33,971 nt of DNA from Psychromonas sp. Urea-02u-13 (GCF_002835995.1 NZ_PJBZ01000080.1:1-33971); one strand, 5' to 3'. Shown: positions 8,144 to 16,819, counted from the first letter of the stretch. The notes: a model not told the origin generated them from the letters alone. A program made the numbers and translations.

Positions 8144-10010
8144 GGTTAGAAAATCCTTCTTTTATTTTTTTTAATGCTATGGTAAAAATCGCGCCTTTAC
8201 CTAATTCAGAGTGCACTGATAAGTTTCCATTAAAATCTTTAATAATATTAAAGGTAATCGACAGACCTAAACCGAGCCCCTTGCCAACCATCTTTTTGCT
8301 AAAAAACGGGTCAAAAATATAGGCTAAATCATCACTTGAAATACCTTCACCGTTATCCTTCACCTTGATAAAAATAGTGTCGTCATTTTCAGTGAGCGAA
8401 ATATGAATATTCGCTTCGCTGACGCCTGCTACAGCATCTAGTGCATTGGCAATAATATTCACCATCACTTGCTCAAGACGAATGGCATTGGCCCACACAA
8501 AATAGTGGTTATTATCAACATAAGTAATGCTACATTTCCCATGATCAATACGGCTTGATAGCAACTCTAGCGCCTCTTTGATCACACTATTAGCACTCAC
8601 TTTCTCAAGTTTCCCATCGGATTTACGTGCAAATGATTTCAAATGCTGAGTGATGACCGAGGTTTTAGCAATTAACTTTTCTATCTTGCATAAGTTGTTT
8701 TTCACCTTGTCTAATTGCTTTCTTTCCAACCAAATTGATGCGCTATGTAAATGGCTATTAACCGCCGTTAAGGGTTGGTTTATTTCATGTGTGATACCCA
8801 CACTAAGCTCCCCTAAAGCAGCCAACTTTCCTGACTGCACTAATTCATTTTGTAACGATATTAGCTGTTTATTAGTTTTCTCTAGTTTTTGAGAGTTTTC
8901 TTGAAACAACAGTACATCTTTGGCCATTTCAGTGATCTCATCATGGCCTTTAATATTAATTTTTGTATTCAGTTTTCCCGAAGAAATTAAGCGCATGCTT
9001 GCTTGCAAATCGCGAATACGTTGCAAAATATTATTTTTCACATAAGACCAAGAGAAGAAAATGGCGGCACACAGACTAAAGAATGAAATTAAAAACGCTA
9101 ACGCCATATTCTTGGTTAATCGTTTTTCTGTTGCATCAATTTCAGAGTCAACCTGCTGATTCACTCGTTGCGCATAGCTTTCCACTTGCACTGCAAGTTG
9201 ATGTATCTGCTGTCGGCTATTTTCCCAGAGAAACTTCTGTTGATAGCTTAAATCAATCTGTTGATTCTTTAGCGCAAACAGCTTTCCCTTTCGAGACATC
9301 ATATTATTGATTAACAAAAGACGTTTATCGAGTTCTCCATAGTCCCCCGCTAACGGCTTTCTTTGCCAATAGCCCCACCAATCCAGTCCTACTTTTTCTA
9401 ATCGTAAAATAGTGTTATCAAGCTCGTTATAGCTCAGGTCGTTATAGAGTTTTTCTGCCAAACCAAATTGATAATGCAGTGAAATACGCAAATTATTGAG
9501 TTCAATACGCGACTTTTGTTCTGCGCTTAACATTAACAACCACTGATCCGTCTCCGTCAATAAAGGTAATAAGCCACCTAACAGCGACCTAAACTCTGTA
9601 TTTAAACCCTGTATTTTTACTTCATTCGCGTAAAGCAGGCTTAAGTTGTAATTGATCTGGCTAATCAGGTTTTTGAAGTAATTATTATAATCTGCAAAAT
9701 TAACCATCAAGTCACTCATAGTGGTAAGAGAGTGCTCAACTTCATTCATCGCTTGGTCACGCTCTTGGCCCGATTCAGCAGAAAGAATGATAAATGATGC
9801 AGAGATAATGACACGAGCAAGATCGTTCAGCCGAGCAGCTTCCTCTAAAGAGGCCATATCTACTTGCTGGATTTTTGTGAGCCGGTTTAAGGTTTCATGA
9901 AACGTGGAGTATGAAACGCTGGACACCAGAATAGCCGAAAAAGCGAGTACGCTGAATGCAAAAATCAGCCTAAACCCAATACCAGAGTACCTTGCCTTAG
10001 TTAGCAACAT
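8136..10010 (-). CDS. Membrane histidine kinase (DctB/PgtB-like)
   Basis: Inner-membrane sensor kinase. TM1 is at about 14-34. A long periplasmic, mostly helical sensor region (about 35-300) resembles the four-helix-bundle TorS/PgtB type rather than the PAS-like DctB sensor. TM2 is at about 302-324 and is followed by a HAMP region (about 325-380) and coiled coil. The HisKA H-box is GITHEINQPL with H408. The HATPase_c domain has N-box N522 (VNIIANALDAV), G1 DNGEG, F-box DPFF and G2 GKGLGLGL. No receiver or Hpt domain is attached, so it is a simple kinase. It precedes and overlaps the response regulator gene. Its signal is unknown; linkage to a PhnD-like protein suggests a phosphorylated ligand, perhaps sensed through that protein. 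The ribosome binding site is weak. Confidence 0.88.
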   Translation of the reverse strand: MLLTKARYSGIGFRLIFAFSVLAFSAILVSSVSYSTFHETLNRLTKIQQVDMASLEEAARLNDLARVIISASFIILSAESGQERDQAMNEVEHSLTTMSDLMVNFADYNNYFKNLISQINYNLSLLYANEVKIQGLNTEFRSLLGGLLPLLTETDQWLLMLSAEQKSRIELNNLRISLHYQFGLAEKLYNDLSYNELDNTILRLEKVGLDWWGYWQRKPLAGDYGELDKRLLLINNMMSRKGKLFALKNQQIDLSYQQKFLWENSRQQIHQLAVQVESYAQRVNQQVDSEIDATEKRLTKNMALAFLISFFSLCAAIFFSWSYVKNNILQRIRDLQASMRLISSGKLNTKINIKGHDEITEMAKDVLLFQENSQKLEKTNKQLISLQNELVQSGKLAALGELSVGITHEINQPLTAVNSHLHSASIWLERKQLDKVKNNLCKIEKLIAKTSVITQHLKSFARKSDGKLEKVSANSVIKEALELLSSRIDHGKCSITYVDNNHYFVWANAIRLEQVMVNIIANALDAVAGVSEANIHISLTENDDTIFIKVKDNGEGISSDDLAYIFDPFFSKKMVGKGLGLGLSITFNIIKDFNGNLSVHSELGKGAIFTIALKKIKEGFSNHE

Positions 10011-10658
10011 AGGGAATCTAAAATGGACAACTTAAGGGAGTTTGTTATTTTTAACATTAATCATTACCTACTTATCTATGACTACAATTTATAACTTCCA
10101 ACCTCTTTATGAGATATTCACAAAGCCGGCAGGCTTAAACACTAATAATAAATTCACTATTAAGGTGTTATCGTATTGCAGTGTTGGAATAAACTGTTGC
10201 TTAAATTATTCAATAAAGTAGTTAATGAAGGGGTAAATGAAGACAAGTAATGAGGGAATGGCCATTCATTTATTATCGTTGTAAATTACACTCGGGTATC
10301 CATGAATTTTTCTGTCATGAAAATGTTCTTAGTCTTTAACTGAGTGGATATCGATGTTCAAGATACTCACACTCCGATTACCTTAATATTTTGCTACTTT
10401 AAACCAGAATAAATATTGCGATAAATATAAGCGCCCTATTTATTTACAATAAATATACGCTCCGTTAACAAATATTAAACATTCTCTAAGCAAAATTGAG
10501 TGTTCGAACAGATTAATGTTCGTAATGTCATGATATTAATGTGTGGCATAGGTAGTGTGGCATAATTATTTTAAGACTTTTAAAATCGTTACCTCCTATT
10601 CTCTAACGGACCAGTCAGTTCGCCACACACACAAAATTTAAAGTGTTCAGCAGAAAAA
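10011..10658. other. Intergenic region between kinase gene and topB
   Basis: This gap of about 650 AT-rich bases has no credible gene. Visible elements are a perfect 10-bp palindrome TGTTCGAACA (10501-10510), two direct copies of GTGTGGCATA (10541-10550 and 10555-10564), and the hairpin overlapping the end of topB. The promoter of the kinase gene should lie near its right-hand start at 10010, but I cannot assign one with confidence. Confidence 0.4.
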
Positions 10659-10675
10659 TTATTTTTTTCTGCTGA
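10647..10675 (-). terminator. Hairpin overlapping topB stop codon
   Basis: TCAGCAGAAAAA (10647-10658) pairs with TTTTTCTGCTGA (10664-10675). The stem includes the last codons and stop of topB, with T-runs inside the structure. It looks like a compact terminator. Confidence 0.45.
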
Positions 10676-12578
10676 TACGTTTCGCTTTTCTCTGAAAGGT
10701 TTTTTTCTTCGCTGTTGTTGGCAAGCCGATAAAGTTAATGTTTTTAACTTCATTAATAAGCAGTTCAAGATTCCCTTGAACGCCACTTATAAACGCTTGA
10801 TAGCTCATTGACTTCGTAGAAATAGATTCTAATTGTGATTCCCACAAAGCGGTCATATCGGGTTGTGATATTCGCTTAGGCAGTGCGGTGATTAATTTAA
10901 GCCCGACCTCACTCGCATGTATCTCTTTGCCTTTTTTGAGCACATATTCTCGTTTAAAAAGCAGTTCAATAATGCCCGCTCTTGTGGCCTCCGTTCCCAG
11001 TCCATCTGTTTCTCGTAATGCCTTTTTTATCGCAACATCAGTAACAAATCTGGAAATCCCCGTTAATGCCCCGAGTAGCGTTGCATCGGTAAAATGCTTA
11101 GGTGGCGTGGTATTTTTCTCTATGAGATCACCTTTTATACACTGCACCACCTCTCCCAGTTTCACATTAGGTAAGTTAATCGATGAGAATTCAGATTGTT
11201 CTTTATTTTTAGCGGAAGAGGGAAATAAATCTTTCCATCCATTTTTTAAAATGTCTTTTTGTTTACTGATAAACAGCCCAGCTACAATTTCAGTATGTAT
11301 TTGTTTATCAAGATACTCAAAAGCGGGGTAAAATTGTGCGATATATTGCCGTGCAACGAGTTCATATACTTTCATTTCATCAGCCGATAATACACCGGTT
11401 GCTTTGTTTCTCGCCGTTGGAATAATGGCATGATGCGCCCCGACTTTACTGTCGTTCCACGCCCTACTTTTCAAATTCAAATCTGCATGTTCAAGCATTT
11501 TTGCCGATTTACTCGATACCGTACTCATGGCGCGCGTAACCGATTGAACATCATTCAGATGCTCTTTGGGAAGGTATTGGCAATCTGAGCGCGGATAGGT
11601 GATCAGTTTATGCTTTTCGTAAAGTTGCTGGCAAATATCGAGCGTTTGTTTAGCGCTCATACCAAACGCTTTGGCCGCTGAAATTTGTAAGCCAGATAAA
11701 CTAAAAAGTAGCGGTGCTTGTTGCTTTTTTTTGTCTTGAGCGACTTTAACAATCTTCCCTGGTTGGCCCTCTATTCGTTCGATGACTTTCAGGGCGAGGC
11801 TTTTCGATAACACTCTATTTTCATCGTCCATATAGGGTTCACAGGCGACACTCGGCTTCCATTTCCCTTGATACTTTATGCCCTCACTAGTTTCCAAGTT
11901 CGCGATGACTTCATAAAATGATTTAGACACAAAATTCTTAATTTCAATATCTCGGTTAACGATTAAACCCAGAATTGGTGTTTGAACGCGGCCAATTGAT
12001 AATACCCCTTGGTAGCCTGATTTCTGCCCTTGTAGCGTGCACAGGCGCGTCATGTTGAGACCATACAACCAATCTGCTCTGGCTCTGGCTAACGCTGAAA
12101 CAGCCAATGGAATGTAATCTTTATTTGCCTTTAAGTTATTAATGGCTTTTTTTACCGCGGCTATATTCATATCACTAATTAAACAGCGCTGTGCATTAGC
12201 AATCTTAGTTTTCGACGCGCCACAATAATTGATCACTTCATCAACCAGGATTTGACCTTCCCTGTCTACATCACCGGCATTAACGATTACCTTCGCTTGT
12301 TTCACTAATTTTTTTATCACCGCGAGTTGTTTTTTGGTTTGAGTTTTTGGTTTGAGTTGCCACTGAGTCGGTATGATAGGCAGATCAGAAATTGCCCACT
12401 TTTTATATTTTGCATCATAAACCTCGGGCTCAGCTTGTTCCAATAAATGCCCGATACACCAAGTGACAATATCACCATTACCCACGTGAATGCAGCCATC
12501 CGCCTTACGATGGGGTTTGGGTAGCGCATCGGCAATAGCACGTGCAAGACTTGGTTTTTCAGCAATGTAGAGTTTCAT
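10659..12578 (-). CDS. topB: DNA topoisomerase III
   Basis: Type IA topoisomerase that passes single DNA strands and decatenates replication and recombination intermediates. The N-terminal Toprim domain starts MKLYIAEKPS (catalytic E7) and has the acidic triad region DVDREG (D103, D105). The active-site tyrosine is Y328 in LITYPRSDC, the same number as in E. coli TopB. SIGRVQTPILG is the conserved type IA motif. The protein is 639 residues, close to the usual length, and ends in a Lys/Arg-rich tail (RKAKRISRKK) without the Cys4 zinc fingers of TopA, as expected for TopB. It stands alone between unrelated genes. Confidence 0.95.
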   Translation of the reverse strand: MKLYIAEKPSLARAIADALPKPHRKADGCIHVGNGDIVTWCIGHLLEQAEPEVYDAKYKKWAISDLPIIPTQWQLKPKTQTKKQLAVIKKLVKQAKVIVNAGDVDREGQILVDEVINYCGASKTKIANAQRCLISDMNIAAVKKAINNLKANKDYIPLAVSALARARADWLYGLNMTRLCTLQGQKSGYQGVLSIGRVQTPILGLIVNRDIEIKNFVSKSFYEVIANLETSEGIKYQGKWKPSVACEPYMDDENRVLSKSLALKVIERIEGQPGKIVKVAQDKKKQQAPLLFSLSGLQISAAKAFGMSAKQTLDICQQLYEKHKLITYPRSDCQYLPKEHLNDVQSVTRAMSTVSSKSAKMLEHADLNLKSRAWNDSKVGAHHAIIPTARNKATGVLSADEMKVYELVARQYIAQFYPAFEYLDKQIHTEIVAGLFISKQKDILKNGWKDLFPSSAKNKEQSEFSSINLPNVKLGEVVQCIKGDLIEKNTTPPKHFTDATLLGALTGISRFVTDVAIKKALRETDGLGTEATRAGIIELLFKREYVLKKGKEIHASEVGLKLITALPKRISQPDMTALWESQLESISTKSMSYQAFISGVQGNLELLINEVKNINFIGLPTTAKKKTFQRKAKRISRKK

Positions 12579-12763
12579 GGTAATAGATTCTTTGACTGTT
12601 TTTTTACACAGTAGTTAAGTTTTACTTAGAGTTCAAGCTTTATCAAAGTAAATATGACTTTTTAAGAACAGTTTGGGACTAATACCAGTTCCATTAATTT
12701 AATGCATTTGGTAAAGCGAGAGAATTTGAGTAATATGTCAGCTCAACAAGAGGAATTATTATC

Positions 12764-13186
12764 ATGAAACATACGTTAGTCATTATCGGACTCAGTCTAT
12801 TTAGTTTGTTTGCGCACAGTAGCGAGCAACAAGAGGCAGATTCATTTAGTTTTCCTGATCAAGAGACATTCAAAGAGATCTGGAATACCGGCAAAACGGC
12901 CAGCAAAGAAGCTTGGAAAGATGGCAAAGAAGGATCTCAAGCATTATGGGAAACAAGCAAAGACAAAAGCAGTGAAGTTTGGCAAGAAGGTAAGGAAGAT
13001 TCCAAAGAATTATGGGATGTTAGCAAAGATAAAAGCAGTGAGGCTTGGCAAGACGGTAAAGAGGGAAGCCAAGGTATTTGGAGCGATATAAAAATTGAGA
13101 GTCATAAAGCATGGCAAGAAGGCCAGCAAAATTTTAATGAATGGTGGTACGAAGTAGATCTCACCACGCAAGGTGATGAGATCTAA
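12764..13186 (+). CDS. Exported 11-residue tryptophan-repeat protein
   Basis: I do not recognise this family. Residues 1-19 look like a Sec signal peptide (MKHTLVIIGLSLFSLFAHS). The rest is nearly all one repeat. Tryptophan occurs at residues 40, 51, 62, 73, 84, 95, 106, 117 and 128, exactly every 11 residues, with the consensus W-x-x-[GS]-K-x-x-S-x-x-[AVIL]-W. The region is highly charged (Lys, Glu, Asp) with no proline or cysteine. An 11-residue period equals three helical turns, so one face of a long helix would carry a line of tryptophans, as in LEA-like or right-handed coiled-coil repeats. The DNA shows 33/66-bp repetition (units at residues 63-84 and 85-106 are most alike). The ribosome binding site AGAGGAA is good. 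It converges on the DnaJ-like gene with 7 bases between them. Periplasmic or outer-membrane association is inferred. Confidence 0.8.
   Translation: MKHTLVIIGLSLFSLFAHSSEQQEADSFSFPDQETFKEIWNTGKTASKEAWKDGKEGSQALWETSKDKSSEVWQEGKEDSKELWDVSKDKSSEAWQDGKEGSQGIWSDIKIESHKAWQEGQQNFNEWWYEVDLTTQGDEI
12878..13150 (+). repeat. 33-bp tandem coding repeat
   Basis: The coding sequence for residues about 40-128 of the exported protein is built of eight 33-bp units. Alternate units (beginning AGCAAAGA and GAAGGTAA/GACGGTAA) resemble each other most, giving a 66-bp higher-order period and suggesting recent duplication. Confidence 0.7.
13156..13184 (+). terminator. Hairpin at the end of the tryptophan-repeat gene
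   Basis: AGATCTCACC (13156-13165) pairs with GGTG-ATG-AGATCT (13172-13184), with a three-base bulge, directly over the stop codon and before the convergent DnaJ-like gene. No long U-run follows, so its role as a terminator is uncertain. Confidence 0.3.
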
Positions 13187-13193
13187 TTAACAG

Positions 13194-14048
13194 TTACAGT
13201 GTTTCAGCAAGCTGTTCTAGCAATTCACGCTGGTGATAGCTTAATTCAGTCGGTGTTGTAATCACTACTTCATAGATTAGATCGCCGACTAAGTCGCCTT
13301 GCATCGCTTTGATACCTTTGCCTTTAAGACGGAATTTTCTGCCCGCTTGTGTTCCTTGTGGGATTTTCATATTAAGATGTCCCGCAAAAGTAGGCACTTT
13401 TAAACTGCCACCAAGGGCTGCAGTTGTAAAAGGCGTTTCGATTAGACAGTATAAATCACGTCCTTCACGACGGAACGTATCATGCTCTACCATATGAACT
13501 TCAACTAACAAGTCACCAAATGGACCGCCTAATGAACCAGGGTTACCTTTAGCAGGTACGCGCACACGTTGGCCTGAATCGATACCGGCAGGAATAGTCA
13601 CTTCAAGCAACACAGGGTTGTTTGGCAGTTTAATTTCCTTCAAGCAGCCTTCAACCGCTTCTTCTAACGAGACATCAATTGTTGCGATAATATCAGAGCC
13701 TTTTTCTGGCTGTGGTTGATATTGTTGCTGCTGTTGGCGCTGACCAAACATGCCACCAAACATATCATCAAAACCACCACCTTGCTGGCCGAAACCACCG
13801 CCTTGGCGACCTTGACCATTTTCGTCAAATGCACCGTGACCAAAGTCATCAAACTGTTGACGCTTTTCTTCATCACCGACAATTTCGTATGCAGATTTAA
13901 CTTCACGGAAGTTATTCTCAGCCACTGGGTTATCAGGGTTACGATCTGGATGGTATTTCATTGCCAATTTTTTGTAGGCTTTTTTTATTTCTTTGTCTGA
14001 CGCATTTTTGCTAACGCCAAGCACTTCATAACAATCTCGTTTTGACAT
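13194..14048 (-). CDS. DnaJ-like co-chaperone without zinc finger
   Basis: Hsp40-type partner of DnaK. The J-domain (about 1-70) has the essential HPD at 33-35. A G/F-rich linker (about 73-101) contains three GGGF/GGMF stretches and is followed by a glutamine run (about 102-110). The C-terminal substrate-binding domains (about 118-275) read like canonical DnaJ (TLEEAV-like SLEEAVEG, PFGDLLVEV, LYCLIETPF, AALGGSLKVPT, GKGIK), but the four CxxCxGxG zinc repeats are absent: the chain passes directly from KEIKLPNNPV to the next strand. This gives the CbpA-type (class B) layout, although the sequence looks closer to DnaJ than to E. coli CbpA. The gene lies 6 bases after yajQ and is probably cotranscribed with it. 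Confidence 0.88.
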   Translation of the reverse strand: MSKRDCYEVLGVSKNASDKEIKKAYKKLAMKYHPDRNPDNPVAENNFREVKSAYEIVGDEEKRQQFDDFGHGAFDENGQGRQGGGFGQQGGGFDDMFGGMFGQRQQQQQYQPQPEKGSDIIATIDVSLEEAVEGCLKEIKLPNNPVLLEVTIPAGIDSGQRVRVPAKGNPGSLGGPFGDLLVEVHMVEHDTFRREGRDLYCLIETPFTTAALGGSLKVPTFAGHLNMKIPQGTQAGRKFRLKGKGIKAMQGDLVGDLIYEVVITTPTELSYHQRELLEQLAETL

Positions 14049-14054
14049 TTATCT

Positions 14055-14537
14055 TTAATCTCGGAAGTTATTAAATTGGAACGGTTGACCTAGTTCTGCG
14101 CCACGAATCAAATTCATTACCGCTTGTAGATCATCACGCTTTTTACCCGTTACACGCAACTCTTCACCTTGAATAGCCGTTTGTACTTTCATTTTGTTAT
14201 CTTTAATGAGCTTAACAATCTTTTTAGCCATCGCTTGGTCGATACCTTCTTTAAACTTCACGGTTTGTGACCAAGATTTACCGCTGTGAGCCGCTTTTTC
14301 TGTATCCATTGAACTAGCATCAATACCACGCTTAACAACATGCATACGTAGAATATCTAATAGTTGACGTAACTGTTTGTCATGCTCAGAACATAGTTTT
14401 GCGATGCCTTTTTCAAAGGAAAATCTTGCTTCTACACCACGAAAATCGAAACGTGTTTTTAGCTCACGATTGGCGTTATCAACAGCATTTTTTAGTTCTT
14501 CTACATCTACTTCAGAAACAACATCAAATGAAGGCAT
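14055..14537 (-). CDS. yajQ: YajQ-family nucleotide-binding protein
   Basis: Small cytoplasmic protein of the UPF0234/YajQ family. Members bind nucleotides, and some bind cyclic di-GMP and affect transcription. The start [19 protein letters not shown] and the internal YRGVEARF-like segment [15 protein letters not shown] are diagnostic. The length of 160 residues is normal. The C-terminal motif [18 protein letters not shown] is intact. It lies just before the DnaJ-like gene in the same direction and is divergent from panE, an arrangement common in related gammaproteobacteria. Confidence 0.93.
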   Translation of the reverse strand: MPSFDVVSEVDVEELKNAVDNANRELKTRFDFRGVEARFSFEKGIAKLCSEHDKQLRQLLDILRMHVVKRGIDASSMDTEKAAHSGKSWSQTVKFKEGIDQAMAKKIVKLIKDNKMKVQTAIQGEELRVTGKKRDDLQAVMNLIRGAELGQPFQFNNFRD

Positions 14538-14844
14538 TATATACTCCTAACTAATTCAATAAAATAACCGCTAAGTTACCAGAAATTCTCAGTTGGGGCT
14601 ACGAAATACGACGCTTAAAATGGAATTTTAAAGATAAAAGAGCCACGATAAGAAAGTCGCTCAGTGGGCCGTTAGCCTACGTGATGCTGACAAGGCTATT
14701 TTTTAGAGGAATAGGCACTACATCCGGCGACCTTTACTGCGCGCCTCCGATGCTAACCGTTAATTTCCAATAAACCATTTTTGGAAAAGGTTATGGTAGT
14801 ATCGGCAGTGTTGAGTATAAAAATGAATTTAAGGAGAACAGTAA
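14538..14844. other. Divergent yajQ/panE intergenic region
   Basis: Both promoters should lie in these 307 bases. An imperfect long stem (14747-14758 with 14795-14805) encloses a smaller TTTCCA/TGGAAA hairpin just upstream of panE. This might be a leader structure or only chance. The panE ribosome binding site AAGGAG is clear. I see no gene. Confidence 0.35.
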
Positions 14845-15738
14845 ATGAAAACAATGTGGCAGATAATTGGGTCCGGCGCTATCGGCTGTTTATGGGCGGC
14901 TAACCTACTTAAATCCGGTCAACAAGTACACCTTGTAAGGCGAAAAAAAAAGACACTGCAAACACTCACATACCAAGATTTATCAGGTCATCGCGTTTCG
15001 TTACCCTGCTCTCATTCAACACAATTAACCGATTCAATCTCGCCTATTTTGGTTTGTGTTAAGGCGCCACAAGTGACACAAGCGTTACTCGCGCAACGTG
15101 CTAATATCGCCGTGAATCAAGTCATTATTTTGATGCATAACGGCATGGGAACCGCTGAGCAGGTAGCTGAAATATTCCCTAAAAATCCTATTATTTGCGC
15201 GACAACAGCCAATGCCTGTTTACTAAAAAGCCCGTCAGACATTCAACAAACAGGTTTAGGCATCTCTTATTTAGGCCCGTTTAATGCACAGGCAAAAAGC
15301 TACGCGCATTTAGCAACGTCCCTCAATAAAGCCCTGGATAATACCCATTGGCATGACAGCATTGAGCAAAAACTGTGGCTTAAACTGTTAATTAATATCG
15401 CTATCAATCCGCTTACTGCAATTTTTCAAATAAAAAATGGTGTGCTTGCTGAGCAGGATTATCAACTCAAAATAGAGAAGATAATCAATGAAGTGATGCC
15501 CGTGTTAGGCGTGATGGGCTTAGCGTTTAACCAAGATGAATTATTAAGCACCATTAATGGGGTTATTAATGCCACCGCTGAAAATTATTCATCAATGAAT
15601 CGCGACATCCATTTTAAACGCCACACTGAGAATGAATATATTAGTGGATATCTATTAAAAAAGGCGTCACAACATCACATTGAAACGCCTTTCATTCAAT
15701 CTCTTTATGAGAAAATTACAGTGTTGGATAATCGCTAA
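14845..15738 (+). CDS. panE: 2-dehydropantoate 2-reductase
   Basis: Reduces ketopantoate to pantoate with NADPH in pantothenate (vitamin B5) and CoA synthesis. The N-terminal Rossmann motif is IIGSGAIGCLWA (GxGxxG at about 9-14) followed by the NADP-compatible basic stretch RRKKK. KAPQ and HNGMG segments match the family. The catalytic Lys/Asn region is WLKLLINIAINPLTAI, and the C-terminal ENEYISGYL segment matches the conserved EI[DE]..NG region. The length of 297 residues is typical. The start has a strong AAGGAG site. Its 3' end overlaps the convergent LPP20-type gene by 23 bases. Confidence 0.93.
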   Translation: MKTMWQIIGSGAIGCLWAANLLKSGQQVHLVRRKKKTLQTLTYQDLSGHRVSLPCSHSTQLTDSISPILVCVKAPQVTQALLAQRANIAVNQVIILMHNGMGTAEQVAEIFPKNPIICATTANACLLKSPSDIQQTGLGISYLGPFNAQAKSYAHLATSLNKALDNTHWHDSIEQKLWLKLLINIAINPLTAIFQIKNGVLAEQDYQLKIEKIINEVMPVLGVMGLAFNQDELLSTINGVINATAENYSSMNRDIHFKRHTENEYISGYLLKKASQHHIETPFIQSLYEKITVLDNR

Positions 15739-16708
15739 CAAGCTCTGTTAAATACTGAGAAATTTTGTCATTAATACGGTCTTGTAAACGCGGTATTAAT
15801 AAGTCTTCTTGTTTAGCTGAAACCTTCACTGGCCAACGTTTACGACTAATAACCTGATCGTTTTCTGAAATTGACAATTCATAGCTACCGCGTAACCAAT
15901 ACCAACCATTAATTAATGCGGGCTCAGTCAGGTCTGCTTGAGCGGCCACTACGATGTTAGCGCTTGCAACAACCTTGACACCTAATCTTGATAAACCAGA
16001 CTGCACACTTTTAGTGTGTCTCGCGCTGTCAATATCAACAGACACTTCCATCGTTGCTAATTTTTTAGCAATCAAGCGTTCAATTTTTCGTGTTGAGATT
16101 TCGGTTGGCACACCCGATACACTCACTTGTTTAAGTTGCAGGTTAGACATATGACGCGCCATCTGTTCATCACGCGCCTCACGTAACGCATTTAATGATG
16201 AAATGCTATTAGGCGCAGTGTTCACACTAAAATCAATCAAGTCAGACGTGGACTCATCAAGCTCCATAATAGATTCATTTAAGCTCATCGCTGCTTTGCG
16301 TTTTTCAAGTACCGCTAACGCGTAATATTCACCTGATGGGCTTAACCAGCTGTCTTTGATGATGACCCCACTCATCGCTTGGTCCGTTTCTGTCTGAATA
16401 CTGCGCTGCAATGACGTTGAGCTTTCCATCGTCACCCCTAATGCGCTTTCTTCTTTTGTCGCTTGAGTGAGTGTATTGGTTTCTGCACGCACATTGACAT
16501 AAAAAATTTCCGCGAGGTTAGCTTTGGCATTCTTCCCCGCTCGATCAAGCTTTGACGCTTGACCCACCGCCGTTAAATAATCGTTGCTCGGGTAAACTGC
16601 TTTGGCATTATCTATCCACTCTGGTCGCTTCTCTTCATGGCTTGTTGACGTACAAGCAGCAATCAATAAACAGCTAATAATAGATAATATAAGACGAATA
16701 TTTTTCAT
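15716..16708 (-). CDS. LPP20-family lipoprotein
   Basis: Predicted outer-membrane lipoprotein. The signal peptide ends in the lipobox LIAAC with lipidated C19. Residues about 27-130 match the LPP20 family (RPEWIDNAKAVYPSNDYLTAVGQAS...), with conserved YLTAVG and the long helical stretch KNAKANLAEIF. The C-terminal half (about 170-330) resembles a small beta/alpha domain of unknown role. It is third in a run of lipoproteins (lpoB, COG3014-type, LPP20) and follows the COG3014-type gene by 111 bases. An AGAGG ribosome binding site supports the start. Function is not established; the neighbourhood suggests cell-envelope or peptidoglycan work. Confidence 0.8.
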   Translation of the reverse strand: MKNIRLILSIISCLLIAACTSTSHEEKRPEWIDNAKAVYPSNDYLTAVGQASKLDRAGKNAKANLAEIFYVNVRAETNTLTQATKEESALGVTMESSTSLQRSIQTETDQAMSGVIIKDSWLSPSGEYYALAVLEKRKAAMSLNESIMELDESTSDLIDFSVNTAPNSISSLNALREARDEQMARHMSNLQLKQVSVSGVPTEISTRKIERLIAKKLATMEVSVDIDSARHTKSVQSGLSRLGVKVVASANIVVAAQADLTEPALINGWYWLRGSYELSISENDQVISRKRWPVKVSAKQEDLLIPRLQDRINDKISQYLTELVSDYPTL

Positions 16709-16819
16709 AAAGACCTCTTTGATGCGTAAGTATTGTTATCGAGTAATGCTAGCGTATCAACACGATGATTTTCTGTGAACATGAAACATGTTTGTTAGTG
16801 GTTATATTTATTGTTATCG

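Noticed and set aside
8136-10010. Kinase as a hybrid TorS with receiver and Hpt domains
   Set aside because: The protein ends right after the ATPase domain; only the sensor region resembles TorS/PgtB.
10501-10564. Palindrome TGTTCGAACA and paired GTGTGGCATA repeats between the kinase gene and topB
   Set aside because: They match no known operator I can name and lie about 500 bases from the kinase start; not enough for a claim.
10589-10786. 65-codon minus-strand frame overlapping the end of topB
   Set aside because: It is out of frame with and mostly inside the conserved topB coding sequence; composition looks like a shadow.
10888-11331. 147-codon plus-strand frame inside topB
   Set aside because: Antisense to a strongly conserved topoisomerase gene; it has no features of its own.
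12810-13091. 93-codon second frame within the tryptophan-repeat gene
   Set aside because: It exists because the repeat DNA is open in two frames. Only the other frame has a signal peptide, a ribosome binding site and perfect residue spacing.
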